NCBI RefSeq assembly: GCF_024347395.1
Contig: NZ_AP025472.1
Coordinates: 3,038,001-3,102,000 of the forward strand
Direction: 5' to 3'
Length of the DNA stretch: 64,000 bases
From: Vibrio cortegadensis
GTDB taxonomy: Bacteria; Pseudomonadota; Gammaproteobacteria; Enterobacterales; Vibrionaceae
Position 1 is the stretch's first letter. Each line of letters opens with the position of its first letter. Under the pieces are notes generated by a model. The model saw nothing but the letters and a program-made list of their open reading frames with translations. It was not told the origin of the DNA and ran no database searches. The position numbers and the translations under genes are program-made. This document shows positions 8,867-26,041 of this stretch, piece after piece.

Positions 8867-10837
8867 TTACTCCTCCTCCACAATCACGTTCATACTTGGT
8901 TTAGGTTGAGCTGAAGATATAGGGTGATACAACTCAGAACCTGAAGATAGAAACTCGTGTGATTTTTGACGCATGCCTTCTAAAGGATCATTCAGCATCT
9001 TGATGTCAATTGCTTGATCTGCCGCTACCTGCTTGGTGTCTTTCGCATATTCTCGGACTTCTTGAGATATCTTCATCGAGCAAAATTTAGGGCCGCACAT
9101 TGAACAGAAATGCGCTACTTTTCCCGACTCTTGGGGTAAGGTTTCGTCATGAAATGCTCGTGCGGTTTCGGGATCGAGTGCTAGGTTAAACTGATCTTCC
9201 CAGCGAAATTCGAATCGAGCTTTCGATAACGCGTTATCACGAATTTGAGCCCCAGGATGCCCCTTAGCAAGATCGGCAGCATGTGCGGCAAGCTTGTAAG
9301 TAATCATCCCTGTTTTGACATCTTCTTTATTTGGTAGACCAAGGTGTTCCTTCGGGGTGACATAACAGAGCATCGCACAGCCATACCAACCTATCATTGC
9401 AGCACCAATACCTGAAGTGATGTGATCATAACCTGGTGCAATGTCAGTAGTCAGTGGCCCCAATGTATAAAATGGCGCTTCATGACAGTGCTCCAATTGC
9501 ACGTCCATATTCTCTTTAATCATGTGCATTGGAATGTGTCCGGGGCCTTCAATAATTACTTGTACATCGTATTCCCATGCAACTTTAGTTAACTCACCTA
9601 ATGTTTTTAATTCAGAGAACTGTGCTTCATCATTTGCATCAGCGATAGAACCCGGTCGTAAACCATCTCCGAGAGAAAGAGCAACATCGTACTTGGCGCA
9701 AATCTCGCAAATTTCACGAAAATGAGTATAGAGGAAACTCTCCTGATGATGCGCTAAACACCACTTAGCGATGATTGAACCACCGCGCGAAACAATGCCT
9801 GTAACACGTTTAGCGGTCATAGGCACATAACGAAGAAGCAAACCCGCATGGATGGTGAAGTAATCAACGCCCTGCTCAGCTTGCTCAATTAATGTATCCC
9901 GCATCACCTCCCAATTAAGGTTTTCAGCAATGCCATTCACTTTTTCTAGCGCTTGGTACATTGGAACGGTGCCAATAGGTACAGGGCTGTTTCTTAGTAT
10001 CCATTCACGTGTCTCATGAATGTTTCGACCAGTGGAGAGATCCATGACAGTATCAGCCCCCCATCGAGTTGCCCAAATCAGTTTTTCAACTTCTTCTTCT
10101 ATCGATGAACTCACTGATGAGTTACCTATATTGGCGTTTACCTTAACAAGAAAGTTTCGACCAATGATCATTGGCTCGGATTCTGGGTGGTTGATATTTG
10201 AAGGAATAATCGCTCGACCTTCAGCAACCTCTTTACGCACAAATTCAGGTGTGATTTCTTTGGGTAAGTTAGCACCAAAGCTGTGCCCTGCATGTTGGTG
10301 ATTTAACTGGCCATCAGAGAATTTCTGTCGGCCCATGTTTTCTCGAATCGCAATGAATTCCATCTCTGGGGTGATAATGCCTTTACGTGCGTAATGCAAT
10401 TGTGTCACACACTGGTTTGCTGCGGCACGGCGTATACTTGGCAAGTTCCCATATCTCAGATCATTCAGTGTTTCATCTTCTAGTCGCCCTTTCGAGTAGA
10501 CTGAACTAACACCTTCTAAGAGCTCAGTATCAGCACGCTCTTCTATCCACGCATCTCTTACCTTAGGTAGACCAGAATAGACATTCACATTATGGCTTGA
10601 GTCAGTGTATGAACCTGACGTGTCATAAACTTGTATAGGCTCGTTCGATGCATACAGCGGAGACTCCTTCGAACCTCCAATGAGGCTGTCCGCAAGAGAT
10701 ATTTCTCGCATAGGTACACGGATGTCTGGACGCGATCCGTTGATGTATGTTTTTTTTGAGTTGGGATATGGCTGAACAGATAGTGAAGCAATGTTTGATT
10801 TCGCATTAAGACGCGATGTTTTTCGACTTGACGACAT
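8867..10837 (-). CDS. thiC: Phosphomethylpyrimidine synthase ThiC
   Basis: ThiC rearranges aminoimidazole ribotide to HMP phosphate, the pyrimidine half of thiamine, using a radical-SAM-type [4Fe-4S] cluster. Cluster cysteines are in FCSMCGPKFCSMKI near the C-terminus (C-x2-C-x4-C). The conserved core includes NANIGNS, GADTVMDLSTG and EGPGHIPMH. The start at 10837 (656 residues) follows GAGGAA; an upstream ATG at 10888 would add 17 residues with no good binding site. It is the first gene of the operon and lies behind a TPP riboswitch. Confidence 0.97.
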   Translation of the reverse strand: MSSSRKTSRLNAKSNIASLSVQPYPNSKKTYINGSRPDIRVPMREISLADSLIGGSKESPLYASNEPIQVYDTSGSYTDSSHNVNVYSGLPKVRDAWIEERADTELLEGVSSVYSKGRLEDETLNDLRYGNLPSIRRAAANQCVTQLHYARKGIITPEMEFIAIRENMGRQKFSDGQLNHQHAGHSFGANLPKEITPEFVRKEVAEGRAIIPSNINHPESEPMIIGRNFLVKVNANIGNSSVSSSIEEEVEKLIWATRWGADTVMDLSTGRNIHETREWILRNSPVPIGTVPMYQALEKVNGIAENLNWEVMRDTLIEQAEQGVDYFTIHAGLLLRYVPMTAKRVTGIVSRGGSIIAKWCLAHHQESFLYTHFREICEICAKYDVALSLGDGLRPGSIADANDEAQFSELKTLGELTKVAWEYDVQVIIEGPGHIPMHMIKENMDVQLEHCHEAPFYTLGPLTTDIAPGYDHITSGIGAAMIGWYGCAMLCYVTPKEHLGLPNKEDVKTGMITYKLAAHAADLAKGHPGAQIRDNALSKARFEFRWEDQFNLALDPETARAFHDETLPQESGKVAHFCSMCGPKFCSMKISQEVREYAKDTKQVAADQAIDIKMLNDPLEGMRQKSHEFLSSGSELYHPISSAQPKPSMNVIVEEE

Positions 10838-10986
10838 AGCAAATTCCTCGTAATAACTGGGATAATTGCTTGTCGGATTGTGTAGCAAGAGGCCATAGTT
10901 TCAAGGCTCATATTGCAGATTATCAATATATTTAGAAATATAAGAAGTATGCAATACAACTCTCAACCTAAGGTTAGGTTTTCTCT

Positions 10987-11080
10987 TGTTCCCTTCGTAG
11001 GTATTAACCTAATCAGGTTCCACGGATCCCGCATTGCGGTCTCAGCTCGTACTTTATGTGTAAGTACTAAGCACTCCGAC
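10987..11080 (-). ncRNA. TPP riboswitch (THI element) upstream of thiC
   Basis: Read on the minus strand, the aptamer starts with GTCGGAGTGC and contains CTGAGA (complement of 11040-11045), GAACCTGAT (11012-11020) and GAAGGGAAC (10988-10996), the hallmark conserved blocks of the thi-box. It lies 150 nt upstream of thiC and should repress the operon when thiamine pyrophosphate is abundant. A short hairpin (10965-10980) follows without a strong U-run, so control may be translational rather than by termination. Confidence 0.95.
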
Positions 11081-11121
11081 AAGTTCCATTCAATATCTTT
11101 AATTAAATATTGAGCAGTCGG

Positions 11122-11127
11122 AGTATA
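11122..11127 (-). promoter_or_regulatory. Candidate -10 box of the thi operon
   Basis: On the minus strand TATACT lies about 42 nt before the riboswitch aptamer. A weak TTCAAT lies 16 nt further upstream. This is only a plausible promoter. Confidence 0.35.
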
Positions 11128-11194
11128 GGGAATCCATGGGCTAATTGAAATGAAGAACACACCACAACAGCTAGTGTCACTAGAAAATGTGATG

Positions 11195-11210
11195 TGTTCC
11201 ACGTGAAACT
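11195..11210. promoter_or_regulatory. parS-like ParB binding site 4
   Basis: TGTTCCACGTGAAACT matches the parS consensus except at the last base. It overlaps the first bases of the stop codon of the CLC gene and the thi operon upstream region. Confidence 0.85.
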
Positions 11211-12588
11211 ATTTTTTTCGATTCGCTAACGTCTTACTCAGACGTTTTAAGTGAGACGATTTATGCTCACGATATGAACCAATTTTATTCGACCCATCAT
11301 GATCTCTACCGTGTTTTAATGTCTTTGAAACGGCGACACGCTGTGATGAATAGATACCAGTATGGCCACTAAAATAATATGCTGTATAGCATGCAAGGGC
11401 AAAATAAGGCAGATACTCACCACCAAACAGCTCAACACCCATAATTGTGCAGGCTAAAGGAGTATTCGTCGCAGCCGCAAAAACAGCTAAGAAGCCCAAA
11501 GCAGCGAACAGGTCCACAGGCGCTCCCATGACCCACGCAAGAAAGTTACCTAATGTAGCTCCAACAAAGAACAGCGGAGTAACTTCCCCACCTTTATAAC
11601 CCGCAGCGAGTGTGATTGCTGTAAGTAATAATTTAACTATCCAGCTATACCACTCAGCCCCTCCTGCTGAGAAAGCAGAGGTAATACTGACACCACCTTC
11701 GCGACTAGGATAGACACCAATACCAATATAGTCATAGTTCCCCAACAACTGCGCTAGAATAATGACAATGACCCCACCGACAACAACGATAAGGTAAGGG
11801 TTCTTTAACACCGCATTGAACAAATCTTTCAACCCGTGAGTCAACTCTCCAAATAAGTATCCTGCCAATCCAAACCCAACAGATGCAATGATAACTTTGC
11901 CCATAAGCACGATATCAATATCGATATTATGACCAAAGAGTGTGCTCACTTGATCAAAGCTAATCAAGTAATGAGTATGGTGAGCTCCCCAAGCGGATGC
12001 CACAACATTCGCTAATATTGCCGCTAGTAACGCTGGTATTATCGCATTGAATTTAATTCGCCCAATAAATAGAACTTCTAGAGCAAAAATCGCTCCTGTA
12101 AACGGAGTTCCAAAAATTGATGCAAAACCAGCAGCGACACCCGCTGTAAGCATCATTTTTCTATCTTGTTCAGACAGCTTAAATACTTTAGATAACCAAT
12201 CAGTCGTTGCTCCACCGATTTGAACAGCCGTCCCTTCACGGCCTGCAGAGCCACCAAAGAGATGCGTAATAACAGTAGTAAATAGGACAAGTGGTCCCAT
12301 TCTAACCGGTACGCCTTCACCTGCTTGATGAATCTCATCCATGATAAGGTTATTACCTCCAGCGGAGTTCTTTCCCCAGTTTCGGTAGCTATAAACGATA
12401 GCTAAGCCTGAAATAGGCAGTAAATAAATCAACCAGGGGTTATCAATTCGTGCGAGCGTCGCCTCACTTAACAACCATAAAAAAAAGGCATTGAATGAAC
12501 CGACAAGCAAAGCAACAGGAAGAACGAGGAGTGACCAGCGTAATACTTGATATAAATTTTGAGGATTTCGACTAAGTGGGTGTGACAT
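11209..12588 (-). CDS. CLC-family chloride/fluoride channel or antiporter
   Basis: This 459-residue membrane protein has the CLC fold with about 10-12 hydrophobic helices. The gating-glutamate motif is GREGTAVQIGG (about residue 116), and the helix-N motif reads KGGEVTPLFFVGA. The first selectivity motif, GSGIP in chloride CLCs, is replaced here by GGNNLIMDE. GNNL-type and GREGTAVQ motifs are, as I recall, typical of the EriC-F/CLC-F (and SycA-like) branch that exports fluoride. So the protein may be a F-/H+ antiporter rather than a chloride transporter; this is inference. No fluoride riboswitch is visible upstream. The C-terminal tail is basic. The gene stands alone. Confidence 0.88.
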   Translation of the reverse strand: MSHPLSRNPQNLYQVLRWSLLVLPVALLVGSFNAFFLWLLSEATLARIDNPWLIYLLPISGLAIVYSYRNWGKNSAGGNNLIMDEIHQAGEGVPVRMGPLVLFTTVITHLFGGSAGREGTAVQIGGATTDWLSKVFKLSEQDRKMMLTAGVAAGFASIFGTPFTGAIFALEVLFIGRIKFNAIIPALLAAILANVVASAWGAHHTHYLISFDQVSTLFGHNIDIDIVLMGKVIIASVGFGLAGYLFGELTHGLKDLFNAVLKNPYLIVVVGGVIVIILAQLLGNYDYIGIGVYPSREGGVSITSAFSAGGAEWYSWIVKLLLTAITLAAGYKGGEVTPLFFVGATLGNFLAWVMGAPVDLFAALGFLAVFAAATNTPLACTIMGVELFGGEYLPYFALACYTAYYFSGHTGIYSSQRVAVSKTLKHGRDHDGSNKIGSYREHKSSHLKRLSKTLANRKK

Positions 12589-13031
12589 ATTATTTATCTT
12601 TTAATAATAGTGAATCAAAAGGATAGTCAATCTTAGAGGGAGAGTGAAATAACAATCGACCTACTATAGACGGATCTTTCCCGTGTCAATCAGAGTCATC
12701 TAATTGGGGTATACGTTATAGTAGGAATCATTATCTCATTAATTGAGCGGTTAAAGGTGGAAATCCATCACCTGAGCTAGATTAGAATCTCAGCTCATTG
12801 AAATGTTACTCCTACATATGAAAAGAATCAAGACAACTCATACTTGAATAAATAGAAATAACGTTACTTTTTGGGGTGGGAAGAAACTGATTAAATAGAT
12901 ATTCCCTCCAATATATTCACTCGAATTATGGTGAGATTTTAAAAGTTACAGTTGTCACAAGTGGTAAGTTTTAGCGGTTTCACTAGAGAAACTAAGGCAC
13001 TAGCTTGCTAGTGTCTTGAATGTACAGATGT
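12589..13031. other. Non-coding gap between CLC gene and tRNA-Ser terminator
   Basis: About 440 bp with no convincing ORF. It should contain the CLC promoter. A 9-bp inverted repeat (CCTACTATA at 12660-12668, TATAGTAGG at 12717-12725) and a small hairpin around 12998-13016 (GCACTAG/CTAGTGT) are the only structures I noticed. Confidence 0.5.
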
Positions 13032-13064
13032 AAAAAAGCCCTAATCTTTCGATTAGGGCTTTTT
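13032..13064 (-). terminator. Terminator after tRNA-Ser / rRNA operon
   Basis: A strong hairpin, AAGCCCTAATC paired with GATTAGGGCTT around a 4-nt loop, has A and T tracts on both sides. It ends the transcript that carries tRNA-Ser and probably the upstream rRNA genes. Confidence 0.85.
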
Positions 13065-13071
13065 AAATAAG

Positions 13072-13162
13072 TGGTGGAGGGATAGGGATTTGAACCCTAG
13101 AACCGCTATTAACGGTTGCCGGTTTTCAAGACCGGTGCTTTCGACCACTCAGCCATCCCTCC
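13072..13162 (-). tRNA. tRNA-Ser (anticodon UGA)
   Basis: The 91-nt sequence folds as a class II tRNA: acceptor GGAGGGA/TCCCTCC, anticodon loop CTTGAAA giving anticodon TGA, a long variable arm (ACCGTTAATAGCGGT) and a T-loop GGTTCAAATCC. The 3' CCA is encoded. It lies 100 bp downstream of a 5S gene on the same strand with no terminator between, so it is probably the distal tRNA of the rRNA operon. Confidence 0.96.
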
Positions 13163-13262
13163 ACAAATTGTTACTAAATATAAGTCTTATCTAAGATGCT
13201 TATTATCTAGTTTTTGCTTTTAGATATCCTTTAATACAAAGGTAAATCTAAAAACTTAATTA

Positions 13263-13382
13263 AAGCCTGGCGATGTCCTACTCTCACATGGGGAAACCCC
13301 ACACTACCATCGGCGCTACTGCGTTTCACTTCTGAGTTCGGCATGGAATCAGGTGGGTCCGCAACGCTATGGTCGCCAAGCA
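13263..13382 (-). rRNA. rrf: 5S ribosomal RNA (rrn copy 1)
   Basis: The 120-nt sequence begins TGCTTGGCGACCATAGCG on the minus strand and ends CGCCAGGCTTT. It differs from the second copy by at least one base in the GGGGTTTCCCC hairpin loop (GGGGCTTCCCC in copy 2). Ends are set by homology. Confidence 0.96.
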
Positions 13383-13505
13383 AATTCTTTCTTCTCTGAT
13401 TTTCTTTCAGAAAAGTAATCTGGAAAGCTATATTTAAAAGTTATCTCTAAACTCATTCAAGTTTGTCTGTATATATCGAGTCCATCAAAACCCCTTGGGT
13501 GTTGT

Positions 13506-16396
<2,891 letters not shown>

Positions 16397-16752
16397 ATAC
16401 AACCCGAAAGGGTCTTGTGTATGGCAACTAACCAAGGTTTTTGGTTGTCATTAAGAAGGGTTAATTCTCAATGACTGTTTGCCGGACTCAATAATGGAAC
16501 AATGTAAACATTGTTCCGAATACAAGACACTTGAATGTGTTTGTGTGTTTATCAATAAAGATAAACATTGAGAACTTTTAAATTTGATTTGAGTTACTCG
16601 TAAGTAATCAAATCAGTCAGCTTTCCAAATTGTTAAAGAGCATAAAGCACAAAAGCTTTAATCAATAACCGAAGTCATTCATTAAAGCTCTGCTTTAACT
16701 TATCTAAACCTAATCAATCTGTGTGGGTACTCATCGTGAAAATCTTCGTATA
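16397..16752 (-). other. 16S-23S spacer without tRNA (rrn copy 1)
   Basis: The 356-nt spacer holds no tRNA: I see no T-loop GGTTCAAATC or acceptor pairs. It contains a boxA antitermination element (GCTCTTTAACAATTT on the minus strand, 16627-16641) and processing-stem sequences. The second copy differs by at least one base (A at 16558 against G at 21976). Confidence 0.85.
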
Positions 16753-18297
<1,545 letters not shown>

Positions 18298-18675
18298 AAG
18301 TTTTTTGCATCCTAAGATGCGGCTCAATGAATACTGACTTCAAAACTAATATTTACCGAAGTAAACATGTAATTCTAAAGCTATTATCATTCCAACAGAA
18401 TGATAATGAATTGACTGTGCCAAGTTCTAAGAACTTGTATTGGTCACTCAGTTCATTGATATCTTTTGTTTCGACAAAGCGAAACTAATGATTATCATCA
18501 ACGAGTGCCCACACAGATTGATAGGTCTAAATTGTTAAAGAGCTTTGCTTTCAGTGCCTTAGCACCTAAGCAGGAGGCGTATAATACGCTTTCTACTTTG
18601 AAAGTCAACATAATATTCTAAGTAATCACTTAAAAAACTATGTTGACTCATCTCTTACAAGATAAGTCGAAATTA
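18298..18675 (-). promoter_or_regulatory. Leader and promoter region of rrn copy 1
   Basis: The interval between the two operons carries a boxA (18529-18543), a leader hairpin (18383-18407) and a promoter with minus-strand -35 TTGACT (18603-18608) and -10 TATTAT (18581-18586), spaced 16 bp. No clear terminator follows the upstream 5S gene, so read-through from copy 2 is possible. Confidence 0.8.
18581..18608 (-). promoter_or_regulatory. rRNA promoter of copy 1
   Basis: TTGACT, 16 bp, TATTAT, followed by a GC-containing stretch (ACGCCTCC) that may act as a discriminator, and located about 285 bp before the 16S gene, as for rRNA promoters. Confidence 0.8.
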
Positions 18676-18795
18676 AAGCCTGGCGATGTCCTACTCTCAC
18701 ATGGGGAAGCCCCACACTACCATCGGCGCTACTGCGTTTCACTTCTGAGTTCGGCATGGAATCAGGTGGGTCCGCAACGCTATGGTCGCCAAGCA
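18676..18795 (-). rRNA. rrf: 5S ribosomal RNA (rrn copy 2)
   Basis: A 120-nt second 5S copy, identical to the first except for at least one hairpin-loop base. The 5S-23S spacer differs in sequence from that of copy 1 and is 5 nt longer. Confidence 0.96.
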
Positions 18796-18923
18796 AATTC
18801 TTTTTCTACTTTCAGCTTTTAAAAAAGCTAAAGGTAAAATAATTCGGAAAGCTGTTTTCGTTCTCTAAACTCATTCAAGTTTGTCTGTATATATCGAGTC
18901 CATCAAAACCCCTTGGGTGTTGT

Positions 18924-21814
<2,891 letters not shown>

Positions 21815-22170
21815 ATACAACCCGAAAGGGTCTTGTGTATGGCAACTAACCAAGGTTTTTGGTTGTCATTAAGAAGGGTTAATTCTCAATGACTGTTTGC
21901 CGGACTCAATAATGGAACAATGTAAACATTGTTCCGAATACAAGACACTTGAATGTGTTTGTGTGTTTATCAATGAAGATAAACATTGAGAACTTTTAAA
22001 TTTGATTTGAGTTACTCGTAAGTAATCAAATCAGTCAGCTTTCCAAATTGTTAAAGAGCATAAAGCACAAAAGCTTTAATCAATAACCGAAGTCATTCAT
22101 TAAAGCTCTGCTTTAACTTATCTAAACCTAATCAATCTGTGTGGGTACTCATCGTGAAAATCTTCGTATA
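21815..22170 (-). other. 16S-23S spacer without tRNA (rrn copy 2)
   Basis: The 356-nt spacer again lacks a tRNA. It has boxA at 22045-22059 and is nearly identical to copy 1, with at least one base difference. Confidence 0.85.
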
Positions 22171-23715
<1,545 letters not shown>

Positions 23716-24052
23716 AAGTTTTTTGCATCCTAAGATGCGGCTCAATGAATACTGACTTCAAAACTAATATTTACCGCTCTTTCGAAAAAGAACAGAAACA
23801 TGTAATTCTAAAGCTATTACCATTCCAACAGAATGGTAATGAATTGACTGTGCCAAGTTCTAAGAACTTGTATTGGTCACTCAGTTCATTGATATCTTTT
23901 GTTTCGACTTAATTTACTTTCGCTTTAAAAAGCGAAAACAAACAGTACGAAACTAGTGATTATCATCAACGAGTGCCCACACAGATTGATAGGTCTAAAT
24001 TGTTAAAGAGCTTCTCTTCTAAGTCGCTAAGCTTCCTTTGAAGAGGTGGGCT

Positions 24053-24080
24053 ATTCTAGCGAGATAAACGAGAGTGTCAA
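24053..24080 (-). promoter_or_regulatory. rRNA promoter P2 of copy 2
   Basis: Minus-strand TTGACA (24075-24080), 16-bp spacer, TAGAAT (24053-24058). It is the proximal promoter, just upstream of boxA. Confidence 0.85.
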
Positions 24081-24168
24081 ACACTTTTTCAAATTATCTT
24101 TTTAAGCTAGAAGCCTAACTGACATTGCGCTTGAACCCTTGTGGGCTCTGCCGTGTCAGTGAGGTCGC

Positions 24169-24196
24169 ATTATAGAGATAACGATCACGTTGGCAA
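24169..24196 (-). promoter_or_regulatory. rRNA promoter P1 of copy 2
   Basis: Minus-strand TTGCCA (24191-24196), 16-bp spacer, perfect TATAAT (24169-24174), 116 bp upstream of P2. AT-rich DNA just upstream could act as an UP element. Confidence 0.85.
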
Positions 24197-24315
24197 GCGG
24201 TTTATTAGGTTTTTTGTTATTTATCTATCGTTTGAGTGTTTTTTATTCGAAAAGCCTCATTTTTATAAGAAAAGTCATCTATATTAAAATTGACGACAAA
24301 TTTTAAGGACAAATT

Positions 24316-24870
24316 ATGAGCCATATTCGCTGTTATAAAGATAAAAGACCTGTAATCGGAGAACGCGTCTATATAGATACAAGTTCAGTACTAGTGGGAG
24401 ATATTGTTATTGGCGATGATTCGAGTATCTGGCCACTTGTTGCAGCTCGAGGGGATGTTAATCATATCCACATAGGTCAACGAACCAATATTCAGGATGG
24501 CAGTGTATTACACGTCACTCATAAAAATGATGAAAACCCAGATGGTTTCCCTCTTCTTATTGGGAATGATGTAACGATTGGGCATAAAGTGATGCTACAC
24601 GGTTGCACCATTCATGATCGAGTGTTGGTGGGAATGGGGGCGATAGTATTAGATGGCGTGATAATAGAGAAAGAGGTAATGATTGGGGCTGGTAGTTTAG
24701 TTCCCCCAAATAAAACACTAGAGAGTGGTCACCTATATGTGGGCAGCCCAGTCAAAAAAGCCCGTCCTTTATCAGATAAAGAACGAGCTTTCTTACAAAA
24801 ATCATCGGATAACTACGTACAGAACAAAAATGACTATTTAACTCAGGTTCAGGTCATCGAAACTATTTAA
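24316..24870 (+). CDS. yrdA: Gamma-carbonic-anhydrase-like hexapeptide protein YrdA
   Basis: This 184-residue left-handed beta-helix protein is built from hexapeptide repeats such as VLVGDIVIGDDSSIWP and VTIGHKVMLHGCTI. Candidate zinc-binding histidines lie in VLHVTHK and IGHKVMLHGC. The family is related to gamma carbonic anhydrases, but the true activity of YrdA proteins is unsettled. It sits divergent from the rRNA promoters and converges with yrdB, overlapping it by 8 nt. The rrn-yrdA-yrdB-aroE order matches the rrnD neighbourhood of E. coli. Confidence 0.93.
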   Translation: MSHIRCYKDKRPVIGERVYIDTSSVLVGDIVIGDDSSIWPLVAARGDVNHIHIGQRTNIQDGSVLHVTHKNDENPDGFPLLIGNDVTIGHKVMLHGCTIHDRVLVGMGAIVLDGVIIEKEVMIGAGSLVPPNKTLESGHLYVGSPVKKARPLSDKERAFLQKSSDNYVQNKNDYLTQVQVIETI

Positions 24871-25126
24871 GTTCGATCTCTCCCTTTTCGTTGAATTCTT
24901 CATTATCAATTAACTCTTCCGCAAGCTCTTCAACATCGAAACGTATACTAGAGAAAGCTTGAAGGGCTTGCCGTTCCCCATCGACTGATATTCCCGACAA
25001 TCTTTCAATCATCTCAAGAGAAATCGAACATTCAATCAGAGCTCCCGCTTGTTGAGCAGGAAAAGTAACAACGGATTTATGCTGATCCCATGTTTGTATA
25101 TCAGCAAAGAGAATTGATTGATTCAT
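24863..25126 (-). CDS. yrdB: DUF1488 protein YrdB
   Basis: An 87-residue acidic protein of the DUF1488 family, matching YrdB by size, composition and position beside aroE. No catalytic motif is apparent and the function is unknown. Its ATG overlaps the aroE stop by one base, so the two are translationally coupled, with aroE upstream. The 3' end overlaps yrdA on the opposite strand. Confidence 0.85.
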   Translation of the reverse strand: MNQSILFADIQTWDQHKSVVTFPAQQAGALIECSISLEMIERLSGISVDGERQALQAFSSIRFDVEELAEELIDNEEFNEKGEIELK

Positions 25127-25959
25127 TACATACCTTCTAAATTTTTACGCAATTCACGTAATACCTGTCGCGCTCCAGGACGAAGACCTCGCCACAACAT
25201 AAAACTTTCTGCTGCTTGGCCAACGAGCATCCCTAAACCATCATAAGTTTGGCTCACGCTATTTTGAATTGCCCATTGATTAAAACAGGTATTCCCTTTG
25301 CCATACATCATGTCATAGCAAACAGAATTCGATGATAATATGGATTCGCTAATTGCAGGCAATTGACCATCAAGGCTTGCCGAGGTTGAGTTGATGATGA
25401 TATCAAATGGAGCATTTATCGATTCCATACTTTTAGCACGAATAGAACCGTAAGCTTCAAATATACCCGCCAGCTCTTGAGCTTTAGAAAAAGTTCGGTT
25501 GGTTACTGTAATATGAGCCGGGTTATGATCCAGCAATGGCTTAATCACACCGCGTGCCGCACCACCAGCCCCAATCAATAAGATTCGAGCGCCTTCCAAC
25601 CTAACTTGATTTTGAAGGAGATCTTGAACCAGGCCTTCACCATCGGTGTTATCACCAATAACATCACCATCGTCGAGCTTTTTTAAAGTGTTCACCGCAC
25701 CTGCAAGTTTAGCGCGCTCCGTTAAGCGATCGGCAAACTGGTACGCATCTTCTTTAAACGGCACGGTAATATTGCAACCTTTACCTCCATGCTCAAAAAA
25801 TGCCATCGCTGCATCTTTAAAACCATCAGCAGGTGCTAAGCAGGTGCTATAAGTTAAGTTCTGATTGGTTTGCCTTGCAAAAAGAGTATGAATGAAAGGT
25901 GATTTGCTATGTCCAATAGGGTTACCAAACACAACGTACTGATCGGTTTGTTGGGCCAT
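25126..25959 (-). CDS. aroE: Shikimate dehydrogenase AroE
   Basis: AroE reduces 3-dehydroshikimate to shikimate with NADPH in aromatic amino acid synthesis. The 277-residue protein shows the substrate motif GNPIGHSKSPFIH at residue 12, the catalytic Lys in NITVPFKEDA, the NTDGEGL motif, the glycine-rich NADP loop GAGGAARGV and the NRTFSKA motif that contacts the NADP phosphate. It lies downstream of hemF with a possible terminator between them, and upstream of yrdB. Confidence 0.97.
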   Translation of the reverse strand: MAQQTDQYVVFGNPIGHSKSPFIHTLFARQTNQNLTYSTCLAPADGFKDAAMAFFEHGGKGCNITVPFKEDAYQFADRLTERAKLAGAVNTLKKLDDGDVIGDNTDGEGLVQDLLQNQVRLEGARILLIGAGGAARGVIKPLLDHNPAHITVTNRTFSKAQELAGIFEAYGSIRAKSMESINAPFDIIINSTSASLDGQLPAISESILSSNSVCYDMMYGKGNTCFNQWAIQNSVSQTYDGLGMLVGQAAESFMLWRGLRPGARQVLRELRKNLEGM

Positions 25960-25981
25960 ATCCTTGCCTGCTTATATAGTT

Positions 25982-26005
25982 AAAAAAAGAGCCATCTAAG
26001 ATGAC
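25982..26005 (-). terminator. Possible terminator between hemF and aroE
   Basis: On the minus strand GTCATC/GATGGC forms a 6-bp stem with a 3-nt loop, followed by TCTTTTTTT. The stem is short and has one G-T pair, so it may only reduce read-through into aroE. Confidence 0.5.
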
Positions 26006-26041
26006 CCTACCACTTCACACTATGCTAGCCAAGTATCACTG

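Larger units (their letters stand above)
23716..24315 (-). promoter_or_regulatory. Leader and dual promoters of rrn copy 2; divergent yrdA upstream region
   Basis: This 600-bp region has no ORF. On the minus strand it holds two consensus-like promoters, a boxA (23997-24011) and a leader hairpin (23816-23840). The right-hand end, from about 24240, is AT-rich and should contain the yrdA promoter on the plus strand. Confidence 0.8.

Noticed and set aside
10585..10959. A 124-aa frame overlapping thiC and its leader
   Set aside because: It is on the same strand in another frame of thiC with no ribosome-binding site and no recognisable domain.
12589..13031. Fluoride riboswitch upstream of the CLC gene
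   Set aside because: I looked for the conserved GGCGAUGG-type start and pseudoknot and saw none.
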